Shown in pieces: positions 42,350 through 49,459 of a stretch of 64,000 nt of DNA. Source of the DNA: CADCVQ01 sp038260305 (GTDB lineage: Bacteria; Actinomycetota; Thermoleophilia; Solirubrobacterales; Solirubrobacteraceae); the NCBI GenBank assembly GCA_038260305.1, contig JBBSNY010000004.1, positions 124,001-188,000 on the forward strand, written 5' to 3'. The notes beneath the pieces are model-generated. The model saw nothing but the letters and a program-made list of their open reading frames with translations. It did no database searches and had not been told where the DNA came from. A program made the position numbers and the translations under genes. Positions within the stretch are counted from its first letter, which is position 1. Each line of letters opens with the position of its first letter.

Positions 42350-43219
42350 TCAGCGCAGGCGCACGACGCGGGTGGCGCGGGCGATCTGCGCGACGACGTC
42401 TCGGAACTCGTGGGTGATGCGCACACGCCGCTGGGGTCCTCGCAGCAGCCGGTGCGCGGAGGCGTCGAGGAGGATGCGCACGAATGAGCTTCCTGCCGCG
42501 AAGATCGGCGCGACGCGCTGCCCGATGAGGTGGCCGTCAACGTCGCGGATCGTCAGCCGCACGATCCCCGGCACGGACGCGGTCAGGCGCAGCGGGATGA
42601 ACCCGCGCGCCGCGGACGTGCTCGCGTAGTGATCGGTCGTGCGCACCGTCATCGCCGGCGCGCGTCGGGGCCCGCCGAACGAGCGGTCGGGGGCGAAGCC
42701 GTTGGTGAACGCCGCGACGGCGGGCAGGTACGGGCCGTACGAGCCGCCTTCGGTGCGCCTGAGGACGCTCACGCTCCCGGCGACGAGGTAGGAGCCGTCG
42801 GGCCGCTGGGCGACTTCGCGCGGGGTCAGCCCGTTCTGGACGAGGGGGAACAGGACGTCGACGGCGGTGCCGCCACCGCCGATCATGGGTGACAGGATCG
42901 CCTTCGGCAGGACGCGGCCGTTCGCGGACACGCGCTGGACCGCGAGCCGGACGGCGCGAGCGCCGCTCGGCGGGTCGCCTGCGTCGACGCTGGAGACGGG
43001 CACGCCCGCGGCGCGCAGCGCCTGCGCCGAAGATCGCCCGTCGGCCGTCACGGACGCGGCGTTCGCGATCAGCCCGACCCGCTTGCCTTTCAGCGTCTGG
43101 CCCTGCGCACTGTCGAGCCGCTCGAGGCCGACCCGCACGAGCGGCGCGGCGACGGAGGTTGCCGCGCCGGTGACCGCGAGGGCGACCGCCAGCAAGATCG
43201 TCGTGAGCCCGATCCGCAT
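42350..43219 (-). CDS. Secreted protein with N-terminus like DUF1343/NamZ
   Basis: A 289-residue protein with a signal peptide (TTILLAVALAVTGAATSVAA). Residues about 28-75 (VRVGLERLDSAQGQTLKGK, then RVGLIANAASVTADGRSSAQ) resemble the first strand and loop of NamZ exo-muramidases (DUF1343). The rest does not continue like NamZ; it contains short beta strands (FIPLRLTASVPGIVRLTIRD) and ends in a basic tail. Either this is a remodelled NamZ relative or a chance match over 45 residues. No catalytic residues can be assigned. Confidence 0.6.
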   Translation of the reverse strand: MRIGLTTILLAVALAVTGAATSVAAPLVRVGLERLDSAQGQTLKGKRVGLIANAASVTADGRSSAQALRAAGVPVSSVDAGDPPSGARAVRLAVQRVSANGRVLPKAILSPMIGGGGTAVDVLFPLVQNGLTPREVAQRPDGSYLVAGSVSVLRRTEGGSYGPYLPAVAAFTNGFAPDRSFGGPRRAPAMTVRTTDHYASTSAARGFIPLRLTASVPGIVRLTIRDVDGHLIGQRVAPIFAAGSSFVRILLDASAHRLLRGPQRRVRITHEFRDVVAQIARATRVVRLR

Positions 43220-43245
43220 CGCGGACCGACACCTAGGCGGCGGCC

Positions 43246-43329
43246 ATGCGACGCATCGAACTCGGCGATGTGCTCGTGATCGCGGAGATCCACACCGGCA
43301 TCGACGCGAAGCGGCTCGCGCGTTGGGAG
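43246..43329 (+). pseudogene. Possible 5-prime remnant of a Doc/Fic-type toxin gene
   Basis: About 28 residues (MRRIELGDVLVIAEIHTGID then AKRLARWE) resemble the first helix of actinobacterial Doc-like proteins, where LxLADxLxIAE followed by GID/GIPAE is common. The similarity stops after about 43330 and the frame then runs antisense to the next gene. No HPFxxGN motif is present. The match is short and from memory, hence low confidence. Confidence 0.3.
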
Positions 43330-43380
43330 ACCCGGACCGATCTACCTTACTGGCCCGGGTCCTGGGCCGGCTGCGTGCGC

Positions 43381-43905
43381 TCAGCCCGCGGGCCTCGCGG
43401 CGGCGAACAGCGCTGCCGCCTCGTCGTCGAGGTAGTAGTCCGTACCGCCGTCCTCGCGGCCCTCCGTCGAGATCGGCAGCTCGCGGCCGAGCTTGCGGCT
43501 GTAGCGCCCCGGCCAGGCGAGGATGCCGGCGACGCCGTGGGCGCCCTTATCGAGCTTCAGGCGAGCGGCGATCTCGTTGCCCGAGAAGCGCCGGCCGGGC
43601 TCGTCGATCAACAGATCGAGGAGCTCGCGCGCGGGTGGGGCGAGCTTGCCGTACAGCCAGGCTGCCTGCTCTGCGTCATTCGCCGTCCAGGCGCCGGCCT
43701 CGTGGCCGGGTCGCCCGCCGGGCGAGCGGAAGCGGCCACCGCCGCGCGGGCCGCCGAACGGGCCACCCTGCATCGGGCCTCCCGACAGCGGGCCGCCGCG
43801 CGGCAGCGGGCCGCCGGGCTCGGCCGCGAGGAAGTGCGCGAACCAGACGTAGAACTCCGGAACGCGCTCCTCGGGGACGGCGACGGTGACCTGCTTGTCC
43901 GCCAT
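43381..43905 (-). CDS. Paralogous small protein with C-terminal winged-helix-like region (174 aa)
   Basis: The N-terminus (QVTVAVPEERVPEFYVWFAH) is clearly related to that of the gene before it. A Gly/Pro/Arg-rich linker follows, then about 85 residues (LAPPARELLDLLIDEPGRRF, SGNEIAARLKLDKGAHGVAG) that look like a winged helix with a helix-turn-helix and wing. This resembles DUF6416-type proteins. Its start overlaps the upstream stop (TGATG), so both are coexpressed. A self-regulating DNA-binding role is plausible, because a palindrome covers the operon promoter. Confidence 0.72.
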   Translation of the reverse strand: MADKQVTVAVPEERVPEFYVWFAHFLAAEPGGPLPRGGPLSGGPMQGGPFGGPRGGGRFRSPGGRPGHEAGAWTANDAEQAAWLYGKLAPPARELLDLLIDEPGRRFSGNEIAARLKLDKGAHGVAGILAWPGRYSRKLGRELPISTEGREDGGTDYYLDDEAAALFAAARPAG

Positions 43906-44177
43906 CAGGCGATGACGTCGGCGCCGGGCGCCGCCTGCTCGGGCTGGGTCGGCTCGACGCTCTCGTCGGCCGGGCCGTGCTCGCGATGCGGGCCGCAGCG
44001 GTGCCCGTGGGGCCCGTGGTGGCGGGGGTGCGGGCCGCCGCGCGGGCCGCCTCCGCGACGCCTGCGACCGGGGGTCGCGGCGAGGAAGTGTCCGTAGAAC
44101 GCGTAGAACTCGGCCACGCGATCCTCGGGCACGTCGATGGTGATCTGCTTGTCCTTCGTGGTGGTCTCGACGGTCAT
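43905..44177 (-). CDS. Paralogous small His-rich protein (90 aa)
   Basis: This 90-residue protein begins MTVETTTKDKQITIDVPEDR and has VAEFYAFYGHFLAATPG, the same unit as the 174-residue partner. The second half is Gly/Arg then His-rich (PHPRHHGPHGHRCGPHREHG), which could bind Ni, Zn or Cu, and it ends in an acidic tail. The start is set by AAGGAAAGGA upstream. It appears to be the partner without the winged helix, produced by duplication. Confidence 0.75.
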   Translation of the reverse strand: MTVETTTKDKQITIDVPEDRVAEFYAFYGHFLAATPGRRRRGGGPRGGPHPRHHGPHGHRCGPHREHGPADESVEPTQPEQAAPGADVIA

Positions 44178-44207
44178 GTCGATGTCCTTTCCTTGCTTAC
44201 ACCACGA

Positions 44208-44236
44208 ACCATACACGAAGTAAATACTTAAGTAAA
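44208..44236 (-). promoter_or_regulatory. Promoter and palindromic operator of the paralog pair
   Basis: On the reverse strand TTTACT (44231-44236) and TATGGT (44208-44213) are separated by exactly 17 bases, a sigma-70-like promoter that stands out in this GC-rich DNA. The perfect palindrome TACTTAAGTA (44225-44234) covers the -35 box and contains the stop codon of the upstream cytochrome gene. A repressor binding here would block RNA polymerase. Confidence 0.6.
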
Positions 44237-45016
44237 AAGGAAGAGGATCGCGGCCATCCCGAGCCCGATCACGAGCGCCGCGGCGGCGAGCCGGCCCGGT
44301 CCGGGGCGGGCCCGCGGCACACCGTCCGACGGCTCGGACGGCGTCCACTTCGGATGATGCGAAGCGGCATATGAGGCCGGCACCGTGCCGTGCAGAATGC
44401 CGTTCAGCGAAGGCAGCTTGTCCGGGCTGATCGCCATCCACACATGCCCGACGACGAGCACGCCGGCGACGAACATCGCCCAGTCGTGCAGCGCGATCGT
44501 CCCCGGCAGCCGGAAAGCGGTGTTGCGCTCGCCTAGGAGCAGCAGAATCCCGGACACGGTGAACAGCAGGGCGAGCGCCGCCTGGACGATCGCGTGCGCC
44601 TTCTGGCCGGCGTTGAAGCGCCCCTGTGGCGGCGCGGGCTTGTGGCGGCGCAGCCACAGCACGTCGTCGGCGTCGAAGCGCTCGAGCTCGCGCCGCGTGC
44701 GCCGCAGCGCGCGACGGTCGCCGAGGATCGCGACGAGGGCGAGCGCCGTCAGCCAAGCGGCGGCCGTCACGAGGTGGATCCCCTTCATCAACGGCCGGTC
44801 GTTGAGGATCTGGGCGAACATCGGCAGGTACAGCACGAGCCCGCTGCCGAACATGACGACGAACGCGACGCCGTGGATCGTGTGCAGGTTGCGCTCGGTC
44901 GCAACGAAGCGCAGCGCGCCCATCGGATCGGCCCGCGGCGCGCGTGGTGGTCGAGGCGGAGCGAGACCCGGCGACCTAGCGGCCATTGGAGCCGCCGATC
45001 CAGGCGTCGCGGTCAT
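44228..45016 (-). CDS. Cytochrome b561/formate-dehydrogenase-gamma-like membrane protein
   Basis: A protein of about 262 residues with four or five hydrophobic segments: HTIHGVAFVVMFGSGLVLYL, GIHLVTAAAWLTALALVAIL, VQAALALLFTVSGILLLLG, ALHDWAMFVAGVLVVGHVWM and a last C-terminal one. His residues in HTIHG, KGIHL, LHDW and GHVWM are placed like haem b ligands. It probably takes electrons from the molybdoenzyme encoded just before it. The start at 45016 overlaps that gene by 41 bp; an ATG at 44986 would reduce this to 11 bp. Confidence 0.78.
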   Translation of the reverse strand: MTATPGSAAPMAARSPGLAPPRPPRAPRADPMGALRFVATERNLHTIHGVAFVVMFGSGLVLYLPMFAQILNDRPLMKGIHLVTAAAWLTALALVAILGDRRALRRTRRELERFDADDVLWLRRHKPAPPQGRFNAGQKAHAIVQAALALLFTVSGILLLLGERNTAFRLPGTIALHDWAMFVAGVLVVGHVWMAISPDKLPSLNGILHGTVPASYAASHHPKWTPSEPSDGVPRARPGPGRLAAAALVIGLGMAAILFLFT

Positions 45017-45683
45017 AGCCGCGCTGCTGCCAGTAGCCGTCGGCGACGCGGTCGGTGAGCGTGATCCGCCGCACCCACTTGACGCCCTTGTAGCCGTACA
45101 TCTGCGCCATCACGAGCCGCGCCGGCGCGCCGTGCTTGCGCTCCAGCGGGCCCGAGTCCATGCCGTGGGCGAGCATCGCGTCGGGCGTCATCGCCTGCTC
45201 GAGCGACAACGAGTCGACATAGGGCTCCTCGGCCGATTCGAAGCGCAGCGCGCGGGCGCTGGGTAGCGGCTTGGCGGCCGCGAGCAGGTCGGCGAAGCGC
45301 ACGCCCTTCCAGTGCACGTCGTCGACTGACCAGCCCGTGACGCAGACGAAGTCCGACGTCTGATCGGCCTGTGGCAGCGCGAGCAACGCCTCGTAGGTCA
45401 GCGTCTGCGGGTGCTCGACGAGGCCGTCGATGCGCAGCCGCCAGCGTGCCTGGTCGAACGTCGGATAGGGCGGGTTGACGGCGTAGATCCGCCAGCCCTT
45501 GCCGAACGGTACGACCGCGCGCAGTTGCTCGGGCAGCAGGCGGGTCGACTGCGCGACGAGGTCGGCGGCCGCGCCGCCCCAGGCGAGCGAGGTCAGCCCG
45601 AGGCCGACGACGCCGAGAAACGCCCGCCGGCCGATCGGCCGTCCGGGCGGGTCCTGCGCATCCTCGTCACGGTCGAAGTCCAC
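44976..45683 (-). CDS. Tat-exported sulfite-oxidase-type molybdopterin oxidoreductase (YedY/MsrP-like)
   Basis: A 235-residue enzyme. IGRRAFLGVVGLGLTSLAWG is a twin-arginine signal. The rest is an oxidoreductase molybdopterin-binding domain with VNPPYPTFDQARWRLRIDGL, TSDFVCVTGWSVDDVHWKGV (the Cys is the expected Mo ligand) and PARLVMAQMYGYKGVKWVR. It would act outside the membrane, reducing or oxidising a sulfur or other substrate. The GTG at 45683 is the start; the frame beyond runs antisense to the RTX gene. The membrane cytochrome follows with overlapping reading frames. Confidence 0.88.
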   Translation of the reverse strand: MDFDRDEDAQDPPGRPIGRRAFLGVVGLGLTSLAWGGAAADLVAQSTRLLPEQLRAVVPFGKGWRIYAVNPPYPTFDQARWRLRIDGLVEHPQTLTYEALLALPQADQTSDFVCVTGWSVDDVHWKGVRFADLLAAAKPLPSARALRFESAEEPYVDSLSLEQAMTPDAMLAHGMDSGPLERKHGAPARLVMAQMYGYKGVKWVRRITLTDRVADGYWQQRGYDRDAWIGGSNGR

Positions 45684-45822
45684 GAACGAACGAGCATCGC
45701 AGCGCGACGTGAACCTGGGCTTACGTCGCGACCGCGCCTGCGCCAGACCCGGCCCACAACGACGACCGGCCACCGCGGGGCGGGGGCCGGACGACGCTGC
45801 GGGGGCAGTCTTGTGAGGCGGG

Positions 45823-46656
45823 CTAGCTCGTGAGCGCGCCCTCCTTGGGCGACTCCTGGGCGTCCTCGGGGCTGCTGTCGGCGGCGCTCGGCGCCTTGCG
45901 CTTGACGATCTCGCACGAGCCCTTGGGGTTCTCGGCGGTCGCGTCGGTGATGACGTCGACCTCGTCAAGCAGCGCGCGGTCGTGGCCGGCACCGCAGGTG
46001 ATGCGATCGACCTCGCCGTCGCGGGTGCGGATCGTGTCGTTGCCGTTGCCACCGCTGACGGTGTCGCCAACCTGGTCGACGCCCGGGCCGGGAGCGACGT
46101 CGCCGCGGGCCTGCGCCCAGAGCTGGTCGTTGCCGTCGCCGCCGGCGATCGTGTCCATGCCGCGGTTGGCGTAGATCCTGTCGTTGCCGTTGCCGCCGGA
46201 GATCGTGTCGTCGCCGGTGCCGCCGGAGATCCTGTCGCGGCCGCTCTCGCCGTAGATGATGTCGTTGCCGCTGCCGCCGCCCATCTTGTCGGCCGAGTCG
46301 CCGCCGCGGAGGATGTCGTTGCCCGAGCCGCCGTAGACGCGGTCGAAGGAGGTCCGGTCGCCGGCGTTGTTCGCGTCGCCGCTGACGCTGTCGTCACCCG
46401 GACCGCCGTTGAGGTAGTCGTTGCCCTGCACGCCGGTGATCGTGTCGTTGCCGAGGCCGCCGAAGATCCGGTCGTTGCCGCCACGACCGAAGATGTGATC
46501 GTTGCCGCCGTTGCCGTCGATGAGGTCGGCGTTGTTCGTTCCACGCAGATGCTCGCCGCGTGGACCGCCCTGGATCGTCGCCGCCAGCGCGGTCGCCGGG
46601 ACGATGAGGCCGAGTGCGACGATCGTGCCTGCGAACTGCGTCCTCGTGATGCTCAT
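45823..46656 (-). CDS. Secreted RTX-like calcium-binding repeat protein
   Basis: A 277-residue protein: signal peptide (AGTIVALGLIVPATALAAT), then about nine GGxGNDxI-type nonapeptide repeats (GNGGNDHIFGRGGNDRIFGG, GNDYLNGGPGDD and others) that form a calcium-bound beta-roll, then a Cys-containing end (CGAGHDRALLDEVDVITD). It ends in a polar Ser/Pro/Lys tail. AGGAGG before the ATG is a strong ribosome binding site. It is divergent from a second RTX gene across a 155-bp control region. Confidence 0.9.
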   Translation of the reverse strand: MSITRTQFAGTIVALGLIVPATALAATIQGGPRGEHLRGTNNADLIDGNGGNDHIFGRGGNDRIFGGLGNDTITGVQGNDYLNGGPGDDSVSGDANNAGDRTSFDRVYGGSGNDILRGGDSADKMGGGSGNDIIYGESGRDRISGGTGDDTISGGNGNDRIYANRGMDTIAGGDGNDQLWAQARGDVAPGPGVDQVGDTVSGGNGNDTIRTRDGEVDRITCGAGHDRALLDEVDVITDATAENPKGSCEIVKRKAPSAADSSPEDAQESPKEGALTS

Positions 46657-46719
46657 CTTGCCTACCTCCTGAAAATGAGTTGTGACGGGGCCTGACCGCT
46701 ACTCTGCGCGCTGCGGGAG

Positions 46720-46779
46720 CCCGACTCACGGAGCTCTCACGGAGTCCTCAGCCACGGTGAGAAGTCCGTGAGAGTCGGG
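46720..46779. promoter_or_regulatory. Repeat-rich control region between divergent RTX genes
   Basis: CTCACGGAG occurs at 46725-46733 and 46736-46744, an 11-bp period typical of OmpR-family boxes. CTCTCACGGA (46734-46743) and TCCGTGAGAG (46765-46774) form a perfect 10-bp inverted repeat, and CCCGACT/AGTCGGG extends the outer arms. The adjacent operon encodes an OmpR-family regulator, the obvious candidate ligand. Confidence 0.6.
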
Positions 46780-46811
46780 CGTGGGGTAGCGCTCGGAGCG
46801 CGACCTGCGTC

Positions 46812-47339
46812 ATGGTGTGCGGCATGACCCGTCGCCTGCTCGCTTCCGTCCTCGTGCTTCTGCTGGCCGGGGCGGCGACGGCGGGCGCACGTGGCGCGAT
46901 CTCCGGCACCCGCGGCCCCGATCACCTCGTCGGCACGGCGGGCCCCGACGTCATCAACGGCAAGGCCGGCGACGACGTCCTCGAGGGTGGCGGCGGCGCC
47001 GACGTGCTGCGCGGCGGGGCGGGCGCGGACAAGCTCTACGGCGGCCCGGGCAACGACAACCTCAACGGCGGTCCCGGTGACGACACCCTGACGGGCGATG
47101 CCGGCAACGACAAGCTCACGGGCGGCCCCGGCAACGACACGGTACTTGGCGGGGCGGGCAACGACCGCATCGACGGGGGAGCCGGCGTCGACCTCATCAT
47201 CGCGGGAGCGGGCAGGGACGTGATCCATGCCCGCGACGGCGTCCGCGACCGGATCACGTGCGGCCCCGGGCGCGACCGGGTGATCGCCGATCGCATCGAC
47301 ACGGTCGCGCGTGACTGCGAGCGCGTCCAGCGTGGATGA
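46812..47339 (+). CDS. Secreted RTX-like calcium-binding protein preceding a two-component system
   Basis: A 175-residue protein with a signal peptide (LLASVLVLLLAGAATAGARG) and about nine GGxGND-type repeats (GGPGNDNLNGGPGDDTLTGD and similar), ending with ITCGPGRDRVIADRIDTVAR and a second Cys (RDCERV); the Cys pair could form a disulfide. ATGs at 46812 and 46824 are both possible. Its end overlaps the start of the response-regulator gene by 8 bp, an unusual arrangement linking a surface protein to a signalling system. Confidence 0.88.
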   Translation: MVCGMTRRLLASVLVLLLAGAATAGARGAISGTRGPDHLVGTAGPDVINGKAGDDVLEGGGGADVLRGGAGADKLYGGPGNDNLNGGPGDDTLTGDAGNDKLTGGPGNDTVLGGAGNDRIDGGAGVDLIIAGAGRDVIHARDGVRDRITCGPGRDRVIADRIDTVARDCERVQRG

Positions 47340-48024
47340 CGACGGGCCCGCGGGTCCCGTCGTACTGCTCGTCGACGACGATGCCGCGATCCGCCGCGCC
47401 GTCGGGGCAGGCCTCGAACTCGAGGGCTTTCGCGTCGTGCGGGCCTCGGGCGGGCGCGCGGCGCTCGCCGCCAACGAGTCCGTGCGCCCCGCCGTCATCC
47501 TGCTCGATCTCGGGATGCCGGATCTCGACGGCCTCGAGGTGCTGAGCGTGTTGCGCGCCGCCGGCGACGACGTCCCGGTCTGCGTGCTGTCGGCGCGCGA
47601 CGAGGTCGAGGACCGCGTGCGCGGCCTGCAGGCCGGCGCCGACGACTACGTCGTCAAGCCGTTCGCGATCGAGGAGGTGACGGCGCGCCTGCACGCGCTG
47701 CTGCGCCGCCGGCCGGTGACGTCGGACGCCGCGCTGAGCGTCGGCGATGTCGAGATCGACCCGCGCTCGCACGTCGCGCTGCGCTGCGGACGCGACCTCG
47801 GGCTGACGCGGCGCGAGTTCGATCTCCTTCATCTGTTCCTGCGCCACCCCGGTGAGGTCATCGAGCGCGCCCGCCTGCACGAGGAGGTGTGGGGCTACAC
47901 GTTCGATCCCGGCACGAACATCGCCGACGTCTTCGTCGGCTACCTGCGCCGCAAGCTCGAGGCCGACGGCGAGCCGCGCGTGCTGCAGACGGTGCGCGGC
48001 GTCGGGTTCATCCTGCAACCCTGA
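47332..48024 (+). CDS. OmpR-family response regulator
   Basis: A protein of about 230 residues: receiver start VVLLVDDDAAIRRA, phosphoacceptor region AVILLDLGMPDLDG, VCVLSARDEVEDR, and the conserved Lys in DDYVVKPFA; output winged helix with LTRREFDLLHLFLRHPGE and VFVGYLRRKLEADGE. The GTG at 47332 overlaps the RTX stop; a GTG at 47311 is also in frame. It is followed by its kinase after 4 bp and may bind the repeats at 46720-46779. Confidence 0.93.
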   Translation: MDDDGPAGPVVLLVDDDAAIRRAVGAGLELEGFRVVRASGGRAALAANESVRPAVILLDLGMPDLDGLEVLSVLRAAGDDVPVCVLSARDEVEDRVRGLQAGADDYVVKPFAIEEVTARLHALLRRRPVTSDAALSVGDVEIDPRSHVALRCGRDLGLTRREFDLLHLFLRHPGEVIERARLHEEVWGYTFDPGTNIADVFVGYLRRKLEADGEPRVLQTVRGVGFILQP

Positions 48025-48028
48025 TCGC

Positions 48029-49432
48029 GTGCGGCACATGCTCGTGCGCAGCCTCCGCGGTCGCCTCACGCTCGGCATCACGCTCGTGCTCGCCGTGGTG
48101 CTCGCCGGCGCGGGGGTCATGGTCTCGCGCTACGTCGACCGCTCCGAGCGGGCGGGCCTCGACGACCGCCTGAAGCGCACCGCGGCGCTGTCGCGCGACA
48201 CCTCGATCGACGCGCTGCAGAGCGAGGTGCCGCCGAGCGATCCGCGCCTGAACAACGTCCTGTCGGCGAACGGCACGACCCTGCGGCTGATCGTCGGCAG
48301 CACGGTGATTCGCGAGTCGGGCCGGCGCGCGCCGTCGAAGGTCATCCCGCGAGCGGACGGGCTGCGCACGTTCAGCGTCGCCGGCCGCCGCTACCGCTCC
48401 TACATCACGAGCGTCCCGGTCTCGGGGCTCGGCGGGCTCGCACGCTTCGAGGTCACGAGCCCGCTGCGGCCCGTCGAGCGCAAGCTCACGGAGCTCGATC
48501 GCCGGCTCACCGCGTTCGGGATCGCCGCGTTGCTGCTCGGCGGCTTCGCGGCCTGGCTGGCGGCGACGCTGCTGCTGCGACCGCTGCGGCGCCTGCGCGC
48601 GGCGACGTCGCGGATCGCGGGCACCGAGGACCTCGACCAGCGCGTGGCGGGCGGCGACGGTCCGAGCGAGCTGCGCTCGCTGGCGGCGAGCTTCAACGAC
48701 ATGCTCGCGCGGCTCGGACGATCGGCGGCCGACCGCGAGCGTGCGCTCGCCGCGACGCGCCGCTTCACCGCCGACGCCGGGCACGAGCTGCGCACGCCCC
48801 TGACAAGCGTGCAGGCGACGCTGTCGGCGCTAAGTCGTCACCCCGACATCCCTGTGGCGCAGCGCACGGAGCTCGTGCTCGACGCGCTGTCCGAGCACCA
48901 CCGGCTCGTGAACCTGCTCGACGGGCTGCAGGCGATGGCGCGCGGCGACAGCTCGCCGGGGGAGCTGTCCGACGTCGACTTCGGCGAGGTCGTCGCGGCG
49001 TCGCTGGACCAGGCGGCCTCCCGTCACCGGGCGGTGACGTGGTCATCCGCGCTGCCGGAGGAGGAGGTGTGGGTGCGCGGCTGGGAGCCGGGGCTGCGCC
49101 TGCTCGTCGACAACCTGCTCGAGAACGCCGCGCGCCATGGCCGCTCGTCGGAGGCGCACGTGCGCGTCTCGGTCACCGTCGCCGGCCCGGCGCTCATCGT
49201 CGAGGACGACGGGCCCGGAATCGCGCTGCAGGAGCGCGAGCGGATCTTCGAGCCGTTCGTGCGCGTCGGCGACGGCGAGACGCCGGGGTCCGGGCTCGGG
49301 CTCGCGCTCGTCGCGCAGCAGGCGCGGGCGCACAGGGCGGTCGTCGAGGTCGGGACGTCGCCGCTCGGCGGAGCGCGCTTCGATGTACGGTTTGCCAGTG
49401 CGACCGTGCCGGCTCGAGGCGGGATGTCATAA
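48029..49432 (+). CDS. Sensor histidine kinase
   Basis: A protein of about 467 residues: TM1 (LTLGITLVLAVVLAGAGVMV), a short external sensor, TM2 (GIAALLLGGFAAWLAATLLL), HAMP, the H-box TADAGHELRTPLTSVQ, N-box LLVDNLLENAARHGRS, and G-boxes EDDGPGIA and GSGLGLALV. Spacing of 4 bp to the response-regulator gene and the order RTX-RR-HK suggest that it senses envelope or calcium-related cues, which is inference. The ATG at 48038 is an alternative start. Confidence 0.92.
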   Translation: MRHMLVRSLRGRLTLGITLVLAVVLAGAGVMVSRYVDRSERAGLDDRLKRTAALSRDTSIDALQSEVPPSDPRLNNVLSANGTTLRLIVGSTVIRESGRRAPSKVIPRADGLRTFSVAGRRYRSYITSVPVSGLGGLARFEVTSPLRPVERKLTELDRRLTAFGIAALLLGGFAAWLAATLLLRPLRRLRAATSRIAGTEDLDQRVAGGDGPSELRSLAASFNDMLARLGRSAADRERALAATRRFTADAGHELRTPLTSVQATLSALSRHPDIPVAQRTELVLDALSEHHRLVNLLDGLQAMARGDSSPGELSDVDFGEVVAASLDQAASRHRAVTWSSALPEEEVWVRGWEPGLRLLVDNLLENAARHGRSSEAHVRVSVTVAGPALIVEDDGPGIALQERERIFEPFVRVGDGETPGSGLGLALVAQQARAHRAVVEVGTSPLGGARFDVRFASATVPARGGMS

Positions 49433-49459
49433 CCGTTGGGGTTTGGGCGTGATGGCAGC

